Notes: generated from the sequence alone by a model not told the origin. Counted from the stretch's first letter, positions 36,665 to 47,140 are shown. The stretch: 64,000 nucleotides of DNA from Anabaena cylindrica PCC 7122 (GCF_000317695.1 NC_019771.1:4268001-4332000); one strand, 5' to 3'. A program made the numbers and translations.

Positions 36665-36703
36665 AAATTTAGAGTTAAGTTAAATTTGCAATTTCATATC
36701 AAA

Positions 36704-36740
36704 GCGCCGTCTAGAAGACTCTAGCCGGCGTTTAATTTCT
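36704..36740 (+). terminator. Terminator after ugd
   Basis: A GC-rich stem pairs GCGCCG-CTAGA with TCTAG-CGGCGT across an AGAC loop (one mismatch), followed by TTTAATTTCT. It lies 40 bp after the ugd stop and between convergent genes. Confidence 0.65.
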
Positions 36741-36767
36741 CATTTTAATAACCTAATCTTTAATTTT

Positions 36768-37604
36768 TTATGCACTGCTGGGAATACGTTCTATTTCCGC
36801 ATAACCACTAAAAATCAATCTTTGTCCTTCAGTTTCTAAACGGTTGAGTCGCATTTTCACTCCGTCGAGGTCAAAGCGGTCTAAATCAACCATGTTATCC
36901 AAAATTTCTACAAGGGCGAGGCCTAAAGTCTGGGAAATTTCTTGTTGTGCTTCTGGAACTTGCTCAAGTTCAATTTTTGGGTCTTTGAAAGAAACCCGCC
37001 TTCTTCTTTCAATACTTATAGCCAGGGTCATACTTAGAGGTATGAGTTGGCCGTTGTTTAAATCAGCTTGAGCTACAAGGTGCAAACGATTTTCTGGCAA
37101 TAGCTGTATCTGGACTTCGGTAAAGGAAACTGGTTCTCCTCCAGATATTGCAGTCAACGTTGGTTCCGAAAGGTTCAGTAAGCGCTTTTTAACCAGTTCT
37201 GCCTTGAAAGCATCATTGATACCTGCTTCTGATAAAATCACCTGTGCTACCGCTTGGGTGGGTTGCTTGAGGCTAAGTTTGCCACTTAGTACCGAACTGA
37301 AGTCAATAGCGACTGCATCGGTTTCAAAAGACATTTCTTCAACAGCGAAGTCTCTACGAATTACTAACCCACGTCCGCTCATTTTAAAGCTATCAATGCT
37401 GCCTTGCAACAGTTTGCTGGAGGGATAGCAGCGCACAAAGACTTCTACTGACTCGCTCATGCTAAACAGGTGGCGAATCGTTTGGCTGGCGACTGTGTTG
37501 AGCATTCGCTCTCCCCAATCCGTGCCTTTAGGATCTGTTAAACCAGTAAGTCCGCCTAACATCAGATTTTGGGTCTCTAGAAGTTCTTTGTATTTTTGTA
37601 ACAA
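36768..37604 (-). CDS. DUF2993 (LmeA-like) protein
   Basis: 278 residues. It has the DUF2993 pattern in GRGLVIRRDFAVEEMSFETDAVAIDF and repeated beta strands, a fold related to lipid-binding TULIP proteins. The N-terminus (MLQKYKELLETQNLMLGGL) carries no clear signal peptide or membrane helix. Function unknown; cyanobacteria carry several copies. It is convergent with ugd. Confidence 0.75.
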   Translation of the reverse strand: MLQKYKELLETQNLMLGGLTGLTDPKGTDWGERMLNTVASQTIRHLFSMSESVEVFVRCYPSSKLLQGSIDSFKMSGRGLVIRRDFAVEEMSFETDAVAIDFSSVLSGKLSLKQPTQAVAQVILSEAGINDAFKAELVKKRLLNLSEPTLTAISGGEPVSFTEVQIQLLPENRLHLVAQADLNNGQLIPLSMTLAISIERRRRVSFKDPKIELEQVPEAQQEISQTLGLALVEILDNMVDLDRFDLDGVKMRLNRLETEGQRLIFSGYAEIERIPSSA

Positions 37605-37825
37605 ATTGTGAACAATAGTGCAAGCGATCCCCAGATTTATTATTCTGATGACTGTGTGCAGGATAACTGATGGATGATAGCTAAATGTGTTGAATGTTAC
37701 TTGTTGTGATGATGAGGAGCAAATGATAAAAGCGATCGCACAAGTTGCAGCGTCAGAGGCAAATATATCTTTATCAACACCGCAAAAATGCGATCGCTAC
37801 AGATAGCTACTACATAAGCTGAAAT

Positions 37826-40048
37826 TTAGGTACGTCTAGCTTCCCTGCCAGCACTATAGTAGTAATTGTAACTAGTCAGTTTTTTCTTATCTCCGTTAGC
37901 AACCACGCCTAAGACATTGATAGGAGAATTTCTCAAACTATCCTGAAGCTGCATTAACGCCGACTTATCTGTTTTATCAATCCTCACCACCAACAGCATC
38001 CCATCAGTTTGCGGGGCTAGGAGTCTAGCATCAACTAACCCTAACATTGGCGGCACATCATAAATCACCAAATCGAAATTTTGATTAAAGTATTCCATTA
38101 ATTGCTTCATTTTATCTGATGAGAGCAATCTAGCCGGATCTGGTGGTACCGGTCCTGCCGTAATCACAGATAATGAATTCATTGCAGGTAATTGCTGAAT
38201 CACCTGTTCAACCGGCATATTGGAAGCTATAACATTACTTAATCCAGATAGATTATGTAAATTGGATAATCTGTGAACCTGAGCGCGGCGTAGATCAGCA
38301 TCCACAAGTAATACTCGTTTCCCTAATGCTGCAGCTATTTGAGCCAGATGAAAGGAAACTGTAGTTTTTCCATCTCCAGGCATAGTGGAAGAAACAGTTA
38401 AAGAGCGAATCGGTTGATCGGAATTGAGTAGCTGAATATTAGCATAAAGAACTTGTAAAGATTCAAAAAATAGTCCTTGCCCGTAGTAATTATCCCCTGT
38501 GATTTCCCGACGGAAAAGATTAGACAACCAACCATTTCTAGTCGAAATATTCCCTAATTGCACTTCTGGTTCTACCCCTTTAATCTTGAGATGAGGAGAT
38601 TGATAACCTGAGATACTCTTGTCAATGGGAAGAGTTCCTAAAAAAGGCAGTTTTATCTTCTCCTTCAGGCTTTCGATAGTATGATAGGTATTGTCCATTT
38701 TTTCTAGGAGAAAGCCAATACCAATTCCTACGGCTAAACTACTAATCAATCCCATCAACAAATTCCGGGGAATATTTGGAGATAGAGGGAATACAGATTG
38801 ATGTGGTGGTTGTATTAACTCCCAGGGAAGTTCTGTTTGAGCTACTTGAATTACGAGATTTTCACGGGTAGCTAAAAAGCGATTGAGACTTTCATTGGCA
38901 AGCTGTAAACTACGCTGAATTTCACTATATTGTCTTGCTAAAATTGGTAATTGCTCAAACTTGCGCTTTGTTTGCTGTTCTACTCTAGACAATTCTTGAC
39001 TCTGTACATCTAGTTTCTGAATTAGAGAAGTTACTTCAGCCAATTTGAGACCTACAAACCGCTCTTGCTCATCTTCTATCAAGGGTAAGAGGTTTCGCCT
39101 TTTTTCTTGCAATGACTCTATGGCTGGGTTATCCGGTTGGAAACGAACTAATTCTCCAGATAGCTGAGATTCTAATTGGCGGAGTTGGGATATTAATTGA
39201 CTATATATAGGTGCCTCATTTAGTGTTGCCTGCTGTCCTTCTGGTGTTGATAAGCTAATATAACTAGCACGAGCCGTAGCTAACTGTTTATCAATTTCCA
39301 GTCGTTGTTCTTCCAACTTTTGAATTTGTAATTCAACTCCACTAGACTGGGTTTCTGGATCGATAAAATTGTATCTTTGTCGAAATATTTGTAATTTTTG
39401 TTGCAATTGATCAACCCGATTTTTGATCGCAGGCAGTTGTTTTTCAACAAATTGAACACCTTGATTTAACTTGGTTTTACGCTTTTCTAAGCTGTAGTCT
39501 AAATAAAATGTAGAAATTGTTTTTAATACTAGGTCAATTTGTTTACGATCTTTGCTTTTATAGCTTATATCTAAAATTTTAGTAGCGCCTAAACGACGAA
39601 TAGTTAAATTTCCAACTAGTGAATTATAAGTTATGTCAGGATAAGCAAATTGTAATTTTTTTACAACTTCTTTCATTATTTCTTGACTTTTGAGAACCTG
39701 AATTTGACTTTCATAATCTAGATTGGACTTAGAGATACTAGAGTCTGGAAGAGGTATTTGTCCTAAGCTGCTATCATTACTAACAGGTTCGACTAAAAGT
39801 TGAAAATTACCTTGATAAATAGTTTCTTCATTCAGGGTTGAATAAATCACAGTAGCCATAATCACAGACACAACACTTGTGATAATTAATGCGCGCCGCT
39901 GGAGAAGACCCAATAAGTCTTTTAGACCCCCATCATCATCCTCTATTTCAAATGATGAATAGTTTTGGGATGGCAAGATTTCTGGTGTGATAATTGCTCT
40001 ACCATTCTCGTTAAAAGTTGGAATTTTACTAGAATTTTGATTGTTCAT
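37826..40048 (-). CDS. wzc: Polysaccharide co-polymerase / tyrosine autokinase (Wzc type)
   Basis: 740 residues. A Wzz-type N-terminal domain has membrane helices at about 53-70 and 428-447 (LLMGLISSLAVGIGIGFLLEK). A long periplasmic coiled coil lies between. The C-terminal BY-kinase carries Walker A STMPGDGKTT, Walker A' VLLVDADLRRA and Walker B LVIYDVPPM. The C-terminal end has a short tyrosine cluster (SYNYYY) that would be autophosphorylated. Such proteins control chain length and export in Wzy-dependent pathways. A 415-bp gap separates it from the upstream acetyltransferase, so it may have its own promoter. Confidence 0.9.
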   Translation of the reverse strand: MNNQNSSKIPTFNENGRAIITPEILPSQNYSSFEIEDDDGGLKDLLGLLQRRALIITSVVSVIMATVIYSTLNEETIYQGNFQLLVEPVSNDSSLGQIPLPDSSISKSNLDYESQIQVLKSQEIMKEVVKKLQFAYPDITYNSLVGNLTIRRLGATKILDISYKSKDRKQIDLVLKTISTFYLDYSLEKRKTKLNQGVQFVEKQLPAIKNRVDQLQQKLQIFRQRYNFIDPETQSSGVELQIQKLEEQRLEIDKQLATARASYISLSTPEGQQATLNEAPIYSQLISQLRQLESQLSGELVRFQPDNPAIESLQEKRRNLLPLIEDEQERFVGLKLAEVTSLIQKLDVQSQELSRVEQQTKRKFEQLPILARQYSEIQRSLQLANESLNRFLATRENLVIQVAQTELPWELIQPPHQSVFPLSPNIPRNLLMGLISSLAVGIGIGFLLEKMDNTYHTIESLKEKIKLPFLGTLPIDKSISGYQSPHLKIKGVEPEVQLGNISTRNGWLSNLFRREITGDNYYGQGLFFESLQVLYANIQLLNSDQPIRSLTVSSTMPGDGKTTVSFHLAQIAAALGKRVLLVDADLRRAQVHRLSNLHNLSGLSNVIASNMPVEQVIQQLPAMNSLSVITAGPVPPDPARLLSSDKMKQLMEYFNQNFDLVIYDVPPMLGLVDARLLAPQTDGMLLVVRIDKTDKSALMQLQDSLRNSPINVLGVVANGDKKKLTSYNYYYSAGREARRT

Positions 40049-40463
40049 GGATTTGAATTAGATAATTATTTAGTTAAATATTTTTGGTTTTTACGTTTGG
40101 CATGATGTCAAAGTAGACACAATCTTTATGAGGCTTTATGAGGATGGTAAACTCTAAAACATTTGCTGACTTAATACTTATTTTTTTATTCAACATGAGA
40201 TAATTTATGGGACTGCTTGCTTTCACTGTGATATTTTGATCAACATCAAGCAACTGGGAATTTGATCATCTAAATTCTATGCTGTAAGTGTTAGAAGGGT
40301 ATGAAAATCTAGAGTGCGATGACGATAAACAGCAAAAATTGCTTTGTATCGTTCGATGCCAGAAAGATTATGTTCATATTTTACACTCTGGCTGTTCAGT
40401 TATCTATACTTATGTTTAAATATATCTCAAGTCAAAGCGTAATAGATTATTTATATATAGTAT
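40049..40463. other. Intergenic region upstream of wzc
   Basis: 415 bp, AT-rich, between two minus-strand genes. CTTTATGAGG occurs twice in direct repeat at about 40124-40145. It probably contains the wzc promoter (a TTGACA is present on the minus strand about 60 bp from the start, without a well-spaced -10). No gene was seen. Confidence 0.5.
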
Positions 40464-41042
40464 TCATTCTTGTACAGAACTAGGAAAAAAATCTTCTGCT
40501 TGTCCTATTCGCCGTTTTTTAACAGGTCGCGCGGGATTACCTGCATAAATAATCATCGGCTCTAAAGATTGTCCAGTCACGCTACCAAGAGTTAAAATTG
40601 CTCCCTTCCCGACTGTGACTCCTGGTCCAACTACTGATTTAGCAGCTATCCAACTACTTTCTTCAATATGAATAGGCGCAGAAATCTGCTTAAAATCAGG
40701 TTGATTCCAGTCATGATTGCCAGTACAAAGATAAACTCCTTGGGATAAACAAACATGATTTTCGATAACTACAGGTGCAAGGTTATCAATCCAAGCATCT
40801 TCCCCAATCCAAACATAATCACCAATTATTAAACGCCAAGGAAATTTGACTCGCACCCCCGGCTTTATACGCACACCGTTACCGATGCTGGCTCCAAAAA
40901 GTCTAAGTATCCCAACTTTTATAGATGATATCGGTAACCAATGACTTTTAACTAAAGGTGAACCAAGGAAATACCACAAAAGTTGCTGAAGGTAGGATGC
41001 ACCGGGATTATAAATGCCAAGGGTATATTTATCTAGACGCAT
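40464..41042 (-). CDS. WcaF-type acyltransferase, left-handed beta helix
   Basis: 192 residues from MRLDKYTLGIYNPG. The frame is open 29 codons further, but that extension overlaps the upstream gene by 100 bp and has no family resemblance. The hexapeptide repeats (IGNGVRIKPGVRVKFPWRL, IGDYVWIGEDAWI, VVGPGVTVGKGAILTLGSV) and HDW motif match WcaF-like O-acetyltransferases of exopolysaccharide clusters. It would acetylate a sugar. It overlaps the preceding YdcF-like gene by 14 bp. Confidence 0.85.
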   Translation of the reverse strand: MRLDKYTLGIYNPGASYLQQLLWYFLGSPLVKSHWLPISSIKVGILRLFGASIGNGVRIKPGVRVKFPWRLIIGDYVWIGEDAWIDNLAPVVIENHVCLSQGVYLCTGNHDWNQPDFKQISAPIHIEESSWIAAKSVVGPGVTVGKGAILTLGSVTGQSLEPMIIYAGNPARPVKKRRIGQAEDFFPSSVQE

Positions 41043-41637
41043 ACAGTGGAGGATGAAAACGGGGGTTGAAACTTGCTCCGGTACGACCTGACACAATCCA
41101 TAACAAAGAGCGTCCGCTATCACGAACAATGTGAAAAATAGATTCTCTGGGTCGTTCAGAGGGGATGGATATGGGGGTAAAAGTGATACCTTGGCTACCG
41201 AGAACTATGGTAGCGATGGTTTTTGCTCTGGGAAGGTGAAAATCTGAGGTAATTAGATAAATGTGTCGAATCTCGCGGTTTTGGAAATCGTGGACTAGGG
41301 TAGTAAAATTAGTAACTGTATCAACAGCACGGTAGTCAAGGTGAATACGATCTGTGGTAATACACATTGCATCAAAAATAGCAAAGGCTTGAGCTGGGAG
41401 TATCCCGCTAGAAACCCAGATGTCTAAATTAGGATGATTTTGGGCAAATTGGGCCGTAAATTTTTCTCTTTCTGGTCCGCCACCAAGAGTAAGAATAGCT
41501 TGGGGTTGGGGTGCTTGATGAGAGGCGATCGCAATTCTTATAGGGATAATACTCAGAAAAACTATGATGAAACTGGCTAAACTTAGAATCCAATATTTTT
41601 TCAGTTGGTAATACAATTGGCTCATGGAGAGAATCAA
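41029..41637 (-). CDS. YdcF/DUF218-family protein
   Basis: 202 residues. One N-terminal membrane helix (about 15-36) precedes the DUF218 domain: AILTLGGGPEREKF, DYRAVDTVTNFTTLV and YLITSDFHLPRAKTIA. The family is found near envelope biosynthesis genes; its biochemical role is not settled. It lies 38 bp downstream of a glycosyltransferase and overlaps the acyltransferase gene. Confidence 0.8.
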   Translation of the reverse strand: MILSMSQLYYQLKKYWILSLASFIIVFLSIIPIRIAIASHQAPQPQAILTLGGGPEREKFTAQFAQNHPNLDIWVSSGILPAQAFAIFDAMCITTDRIHLDYRAVDTVTNFTTLVHDFQNREIRHIYLITSDFHLPRAKTIATIVLGSQGITFTPISIPSERPRESIFHIVRDSGRSLLWIVSGRTGASFNPRFHPPLYASR

Positions 41638-41675
41638 TGTGTTTCCAAATCGTTGATGTGATTGGCATTATACTA

Positions 41676-42854
41676 TCACAGCAGATTTTCTGGATTCAGA
41701 ATATGTTGGTAAGCAGAGGCTAATTGTTTAGCAACTGTTTGCCATGAATAGCGTTGCAAAGCCAGTAGACGACCATTGGTTCCCATTTGTTTCCGCAATT
41801 GGTGATTATTTAAAAGATGAGCGATCGCACTCTGTAAAGCTTCTACTTCTCCTTCTACAATGATGCCAGCTTCAGCTTCAGCAATCTCCGGGGCAATTTG
41901 CACACCTGGAGTTGTGATAATTGGTAAGCCAGACACCATAGCTTCTGCTAAAGCAATACCAAAATTTTCCGAATAAGTTGGCAGTACAAATAAATCAGAA
42001 CCTTGCAGCAGCAAATCTTTTTCATGCCCACTCACAAACCCGACAAATGAAGTTTGGTTTGTTATGTTGACAGATGCTACCATTTTCTGCAAAAATTTGA
42101 CATAGCTATCTTCTCCAGAACCAGCAATCAGCAAATGGAAGTTCTGTTCTTGTTTTCTTAACTCACCTAATGTTTGAATTAACAGTTCAGGACGTTTTTT
42201 GTAGTGCAGACGGGAAAGAAAAAGAATAATTGGAACTTCTTTAGTAAGATTATACCGATCTTGCAATTGAGATTTAGCATCACCAATTAATGTTGGAGAA
42301 TTAACTCCCAGCGGTAAGACAATTTTTGGCGGCTTCACTCCAAAAGCGATCGCATCCTCCATTTCACCTACAGATGTACAGTGAATGGCCGCAGCACTAT
42401 TTAAATTACGTTTTTCAATGAAATAACTGTAAACTTTCTTTTTTAACTTACTTTGTGCCAATGCCCAAGGCGTTAATTGTCCCATAATCCTCACTGTGTA
42501 TGGAACTCGTTGCCGCTGGGCAAAAACAGCAGCACAGCTAGGAAGATAGGAAAATAAATAGTGATTATCTAAAACATCATAATTTTTGATATTTTTCCAT
42601 AGCCATTGTGTGAATACAGGAGAAGGTAAAAATGCTTTAATCCGAGCCGCAGGTGGAAAAAACCAAACAGGTAATCCTTCGTATTCTACACGCTCAGATA
42701 ATGGCACATCTAGCAACAGTCCATCGTCATCATTAGTAGTAGCAATTTCTACATCAATTCCTTCTGCTCTTAAAGCCCTGACTAAATTCAAGACGACCTG
42801 CGTCGGACCGCCAAGTTTAGGACTGATAGAAGGAATTATATGTAAAACTTTCAT
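41676..42854 (-). CDS. Glycosyltransferase, GT4 family
   Basis: 392 residues with two Rossmann domains. The N-terminal domain opens MKVLHIIPSISPKLGGPTQVV. The GT4 sugar-nucleotide site is SENFGIALAEAMVSGLPIITT (about 288-308, with the ExxxxxxxE-type pattern), and ILFLSRLHYKKRPELLI supplies the phosphate contact. It transfers a sugar to a lipid-linked intermediate on the cytoplasmic face. Donor unknown. Confidence 0.85.
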   Translation of the reverse strand: MKVLHIIPSISPKLGGPTQVVLNLVRALRAEGIDVEIATTNDDDGLLLDVPLSERVEYEGLPVWFFPPAARIKAFLPSPVFTQWLWKNIKNYDVLDNHYLFSYLPSCAAVFAQRQRVPYTVRIMGQLTPWALAQSKLKKKVYSYFIEKRNLNSAAAIHCTSVGEMEDAIAFGVKPPKIVLPLGVNSPTLIGDAKSQLQDRYNLTKEVPIILFLSRLHYKKRPELLIQTLGELRKQEQNFHLLIAGSGEDSYVKFLQKMVASVNITNQTSFVGFVSGHEKDLLLQGSDLFVLPTYSENFGIALAEAMVSGLPIITTPGVQIAPEIAEAEAGIIVEGEVEALQSAIAHLLNNHQLRKQMGTNGRLLALQRYSWQTVAKQLASAYQHILNPENLL

Positions 42855-42874
42855 TTATATAACACTCACAATAA

Positions 42875-44338
42875 TTATTTTCGCTGGGACTGGTAACGTA
42901 AGCGTTTAACACCCAATAAACCAGGAAAAGTTTTAGCAATAAATATTAGACCCACAATTGGTAACATTGATGTGGTGAACACAATCAAACTTCGCATAGA
43001 AATAGCCGCTGTAAAAAAGCCCAGTGCATTGACAACTATGCCGTAACCAGTAGTGTGAAAAGCGGCTGTCCGCGACCACCAATTAGCTAAAATTCCTAAA
43101 GAAAGAGATGCTAATATTACGGCAAATATACCACCCATCATGTAGGTTTCTCCAATATAAGTTGCAGAAACAGTCCAACCTTCTGCACCTACGACCGTTT
43201 CGATTGATGTACTCAGACCTTCTGGTTTATCAGGCCATAGCACTCTAGGTATAGGTTTGGATAAAAACACTAATAATAATTCCAGTCCTAAAAAATCATG
43301 TTTATTGGGAAAAGCATCTACCAATAAACCAATACTCCAAAGGTTGTAGTCAACTGAAAGGGTATCTTGCACTTTTTCACTAGCATAAGCTGCTGTGGCT
43401 ATATAATTAATGATACCCATCTGTCTAAAACCCAGCATATGACGGGTAGCAAATACCATTACATATCCCATAATAGCTGTAGGAATAGCTATTTTGAAAA
43501 AACTTGGACGTTGTAATGTCAAAAAATATCCAGCCATGAATGTAGCAATATAGGCAGCTAAAACATTGCGAGTTCCCCCCGAAAATCCATAAAACAGGGT
43601 AAAAGCAAATATGAAAACCACTAATAATATCTGCGAAAAGCGAAAAGACTGGCGGCGATTCCAAATAATACCTGTCAGTGGAGGTATTACATACGTGAAC
43701 AAACTCAATTCAGACAAAAATACTCGCCAGTCACCAAATTTTCCTCGTCCCCAAGGGACGGCAAAGCGTGGATTCAGTAGAGCTTCAACTACTTTTACAA
43801 AATTGAAGTCAACTGACATAAATATATAAAAATAGGCTAAAAAAGCTGATATCAAGAAGATACGAAACAGAGTTTTATCAGGGATATTACTAAAATCTAA
43901 CCATTCAGGTGGTGCTGGTTTAAAAACAGTGATATGACGACCAATTACTAAACCACCAAACCCTATTAGTAAGACTTCGATTGCTTTGATGGTTTGCTCA
44001 GAAGTCAAACGTTGGTCGAACTTTGCCTGTGGGTATAAAAACTCCACCAGTGTTAAGAAATAAAGAGCTAATATACAAAGTAGATCGGCTCGAAATAAAT
44101 TGTTCCATCCCCGCCTACTATCAAACAAGATGCTAACAGTGATTGCCACCCCTACTATAATAGCTACTTGACTAGCCATGAAACTAGGAGCCATGTCTAC
44201 ACTTAACCGTATAAATGCTATGGCTAAACCAAAAAGTAATATGAATGTTCCTGTCCATGTTGCTTTGGCAACGCGTATCTTTTTTGAGGGCGATCTTGAT
44301 TCTGGATAATGTGAATTAGTTAAAAGATTCATAAGCAA
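42875..44338 (-). CDS. O-antigen polymerase-like (Wzy-type) membrane protein
   Basis: 487 residues with about twelve membrane helices and a large periplasmic loop (about 350-400, including PIPRVLWPDKPEGLSTSI). The oligosaccharide repeat-unit polymerase pattern is seen in FSGGTRNVLAAYIATFMAG and in the WP-rich loop. Wzy proteins join repeat units at the periplasmic face; together with wzc this indicates a Wzy-dependent pathway. A Wzx flippase was not found in the window. Confidence 0.75.
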   Translation of the reverse strand: MLMNLLTNSHYPESRSPSKKIRVAKATWTGTFILLFGLAIAFIRLSVDMAPSFMASQVAIIVGVAITVSILFDSRRGWNNLFRADLLCILALYFLTLVEFLYPQAKFDQRLTSEQTIKAIEVLLIGFGGLVIGRHITVFKPAPPEWLDFSNIPDKTLFRIFLISAFLAYFYIFMSVDFNFVKVVEALLNPRFAVPWGRGKFGDWRVFLSELSLFTYVIPPLTGIIWNRRQSFRFSQILLVVFIFAFTLFYGFSGGTRNVLAAYIATFMAGYFLTLQRPSFFKIAIPTAIMGYVMVFATRHMLGFRQMGIINYIATAAYASEKVQDTLSVDYNLWSIGLLVDAFPNKHDFLGLELLLVFLSKPIPRVLWPDKPEGLSTSIETVVGAEGWTVSATYIGETYMMGGIFAVILASLSLGILANWWSRTAAFHTTGYGIVVNALGFFTAAISMRSLIVFTTSMLPIVGLIFIAKTFPGLLGVKRLRYQSQRK

Positions 44339-44393
44339 ATAGTTAGACTGTTAATAGTCCAAAATTGAGATTTTTCATAGAAACCGGAAATTT

Positions 44394-45476
44394 TTAAATC
44401 AATTTTTTAAGTAGATCACACCAACGTTGAGCGCCCAAATGGGGTGATATTAATTCTGATATTTGAAGAGAAGCCGCACTGGCAATTTGAATTTTATCTG
44501 GGTGTTGTATATAGTTTTTCAAAATTTCTACTAAAGCATCAATATTTTCACTGGGGAATAAATAACCATTTTCACCTGGCTTAATTAAGTCGTGGGCAGC
44601 ACCTACCGCATCTGAACAAACAATTGGTAAACCCGCCCCAACGGCCTGGTTTACTACCACACCCCAACCATCATAACGACTCGGTAATACAAACAAGTCT
44701 GCCTGACTAAAAAATTTAGGTAAGTTTTCAGGTGCTTGAAAACCGGCATACTCAATGTTTTGCTGTGTTTGTTCTGGCAGCAATTCTAGCATCTGAGGCA
44801 GTTCTGCTTCTTGTCCCACCAGGAGTAACTTTACCTGTAAACCGTATTCTATCAAGCGGTGGAAAGCTTGTAGCAGAATATCCACTCCTTTACGAGCTAT
44901 CATTTGCCCGCAGAATAAAATTTTTATAGGTGTACGGGGGCGTTGGGGCAGATTTTGATTAAAATCAGTAAGATCACAGTAATAGGGAATATTAAAAATC
45001 AGCTTACCAGGATATCTTCGGCTATAATCAGCTTCTGCTAGTGAACCTATAGCAGCGATCGCACTAGATTGTGTTAAACCTTCTGCAAATAATTGTTGTA
45101 ACTTACTTTTTAATCCACCAGTAGAACCCACTATTTTTTCACCCCAAAACACACAGGGTATCTGTCTACCGTACAACCTCAACAGCAATTGTGCTGTTGT
45201 ATTCATATAGCCATTAATAACAATTACATCTGATTGATTAATGTTAGGCAAATGCCAGTTAACATGAAATCTTGAGCCTCCCCAACTCAGAACAAATCCG
45301 GGCAGAACTTTTTCATAGGAATTTAACGGTTTTTTAGGCCAGGGGTAGATATTATAGGCAGCTTCTAAATAATATACAGTAATATTTATCCCAGGAATTT
45401 GGGACAGAGCATAAAATAAGTCTCTTTGATAGGGAGAAGGAACAATAGAATAGAAAGTAACTTTTAAAGTATTCAT
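44394..45476 (-). CDS. Glycosyltransferase, GT4 family
   Basis: 360 residues. The C-terminal GT4 domain has ILFCGQMIARKGVDILLQAF and SRYDGWGVVVNQAVGAGLPIV. The N-terminal domain (FYSIVPSPYQRDLFYALSQI) is of the type found in exopolysaccharide GTs. Donor and acceptor unknown. It sits between the polymerase and another GT4 gene in the same direction. Confidence 0.83.
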   Translation of the reverse strand: MNTLKVTFYSIVPSPYQRDLFYALSQIPGINITVYYLEAAYNIYPWPKKPLNSYEKVLPGFVLSWGGSRFHVNWHLPNINQSDVIVINGYMNTTAQLLLRLYGRQIPCVFWGEKIVGSTGGLKSKLQQLFAEGLTQSSAIAAIGSLAEADYSRRYPGKLIFNIPYYCDLTDFNQNLPQRPRTPIKILFCGQMIARKGVDILLQAFHRLIEYGLQVKLLLVGQEAELPQMLELLPEQTQQNIEYAGFQAPENLPKFFSQADLFVLPSRYDGWGVVVNQAVGAGLPIVCSDAVGAAHDLIKPGENGYLFPSENIDALVEILKNYIQHPDKIQIASAASLQISELISPHLGAQRWCDLLKKLI

Positions 45477-45496
45477 CTTTTACTTAACCTTAATTT

Positions 45497-46723
45497 TCAA
45501 ATCAAGCATTTTTGTAAGGAAGTAAATAGATTTGAAAGGTCAAATTTTGGGTTTGAATTTAAAGTATTATATTGAACTGGTAATTTTATAGTATTGAGCA
45601 AAATACAGTTGATCACATTAGCAATTTTTTCACCACTCACTTCCTCTAAAATCCAACCATTCTCACCGTCTACAACCACATCACCACAGCAACGGGAAGC
45701 AATAATAGGTAATTTCCATGCTTTTGCTTCTAGTTGTGTTAACCCAAATCCATCGGAAAGAGTAGGGAACAAAAACACATCTGCCATCTGATAATATTGT
45801 GCTGTTTCACTCCGATTAACATGGTCTACCCAACGAATTTGGGAATGAGTTTGAAAATTTTGTGGAATATCAAGCTGTTGAGAACCAACAATCCAAAATT
45901 CAACAGGATATCCTTCAAGTAACTGCACCGCATCTAATACAGCTGCAATTCCTTTTCGCAAAATTACCTGTCCTAAGAATAATACCCTTAAAGGCCGCTC
46001 TTGAGAAAAAGATTTTGGGTAAATGCGGACAAATTGATTAGCTGCTGCTGGTGGAGTATACACCAAGGGGATGATATGAATCTTTTTAAAATCAACACCT
46101 GTTTTTTCCAAGAGTTGACGTGACCAATCAGAATTTACCACAATAGCATCAGCTATGTTACATTCCTCTTGCCAATTTTGCCAATATTCAATAGATGCAG
46201 GTTGCCAGTTTCCACTATATTGGGGATATCGCTCATATTCTTGGGTGACAATCATCTCCTCTTGTATTCCTGGGTCAATTTGACCTAGAACTGTGTACCA
46301 TCCCTGTTGTTTAGCAAATCGAAATAGCTCTAAGGCCGCATAGCTGTAAGCAAATAATATGGGAGGTTTTATAAACTGATTCGCCAGTGATGTTAAACTC
46401 TTGATAGCCTGCTGCTGAAACCATTGATTGCGAGCAAAAACTCTTTCCCATCCTGTCTTTTTGTGCAGCCGTTGAGATAATTCAAACTGAATTAAGGAGC
46501 TATTAAAAGAGAGGACATCTGCTTTTTCTAAATCTGGGTGATATCTTTCTCGTAAATTTGCTAAGAGATTTTTAGGTAAAAAATTGATCACAGACTGAGG
46601 AGATACCCAAGCATCTGTAATTAGCTGAGAAAGTTGTCCCTGCTGTTGTAAAGCTCTGGGTATAGTGTAATGTTCACGCGCTCCGATCTGGCAAGAAATC
46701 CAACTACAAGGTGGTGTAGGCAT
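45497..46723 (-). CDS. Glycosyltransferase, GT4 family
   Basis: 408 residues. The C-terminal domain carries RVLFLGQVILRKGIAAVLDAV and LSDGFGLTQLEAKAWKLPIIA, the GT4 donor site. The N-terminus (CSWISCQIGAREHYTIPRAL) is typical of cyanobacterial GT4 proteins acting in surface polysaccharide synthesis. Its stop is 20 bp upstream of the next GT start. Confidence 0.83.
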   Translation of the reverse strand: MPTPPCSWISCQIGAREHYTIPRALQQQGQLSQLITDAWVSPQSVINFLPKNLLANLRERYHPDLEKADVLSFNSSLIQFELSQRLHKKTGWERVFARNQWFQQQAIKSLTSLANQFIKPPILFAYSYAALELFRFAKQQGWYTVLGQIDPGIQEEMIVTQEYERYPQYSGNWQPASIEYWQNWQEECNIADAIVVNSDWSRQLLEKTGVDFKKIHIIPLVYTPPAAANQFVRIYPKSFSQERPLRVLFLGQVILRKGIAAVLDAVQLLEGYPVEFWIVGSQQLDIPQNFQTHSQIRWVDHVNRSETAQYYQMADVFLFPTLSDGFGLTQLEAKAWKLPIIASRCCGDVVVDGENGWILEEVSGEKIANVINCILLNTIKLPVQYNTLNSNPKFDLSNLFTSLQKCLI

Positions 46724-47140
46724 TAAATTTTAAAGTATTAAGTAGATAGGTGCAGGAAAATCAAAACATATTTCGTTTTGTGAAATGGGTAAAACTCAAT
46801 AACAATAAGGCATAGAGGCAACTTTACATATGTTACACATTTTGGCTATTTCACATACACCTACTTAGCTGACTGATCTGATATTTATGATATAAACAGG
46901 GTCAAAACTTGATTTTTATCAATTTTCCTCCCTGATAGATAAAAAAATATCCCTATAGAGGGATAGAAGTTTTTATTATTCAAGTTGTAACATTTAATTA
47001 GATTTAAATAAAGCAGGTAAAAATATTTTCATCTGCTTTACTTTTTTGCAAGTTTTGATAGTAGGGCAAATTTTACTGGTCAAAACTGCTAGGGTAGGTA
47101 GAATTTGATATCGCTTACCCTATAATTCGAGTTATGACTA
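46724..47140. other. Intergenic region, end of the first RTX gene
   Basis: 417 bp between two minus-strand genes. It holds the RTX terminator at 47009-47047 and, nearer 46724, the presumed promoter of the GT4 gene. The rest is AT-rich without clear structure. Confidence 0.55.
47009..47047. terminator. Terminator of the first RTX gene
   Basis: TAAAGCAG (47009-47016) pairs with CTGCTTTA (47033-47040), with TTTTTT just after on the plus strand. The core AAAGCAGGTAAAAA is shared with the palindrome after the second RTX gene at 48628-48661. Confidence 0.65.

Noticed and set aside
40464..41129. Longer acyltransferase start at 41129
   Set aside because: The extra 29 residues overlap the YdcF-like gene by 100 bp and do not resemble the family; ATG 41042 gives a normal N-terminus.
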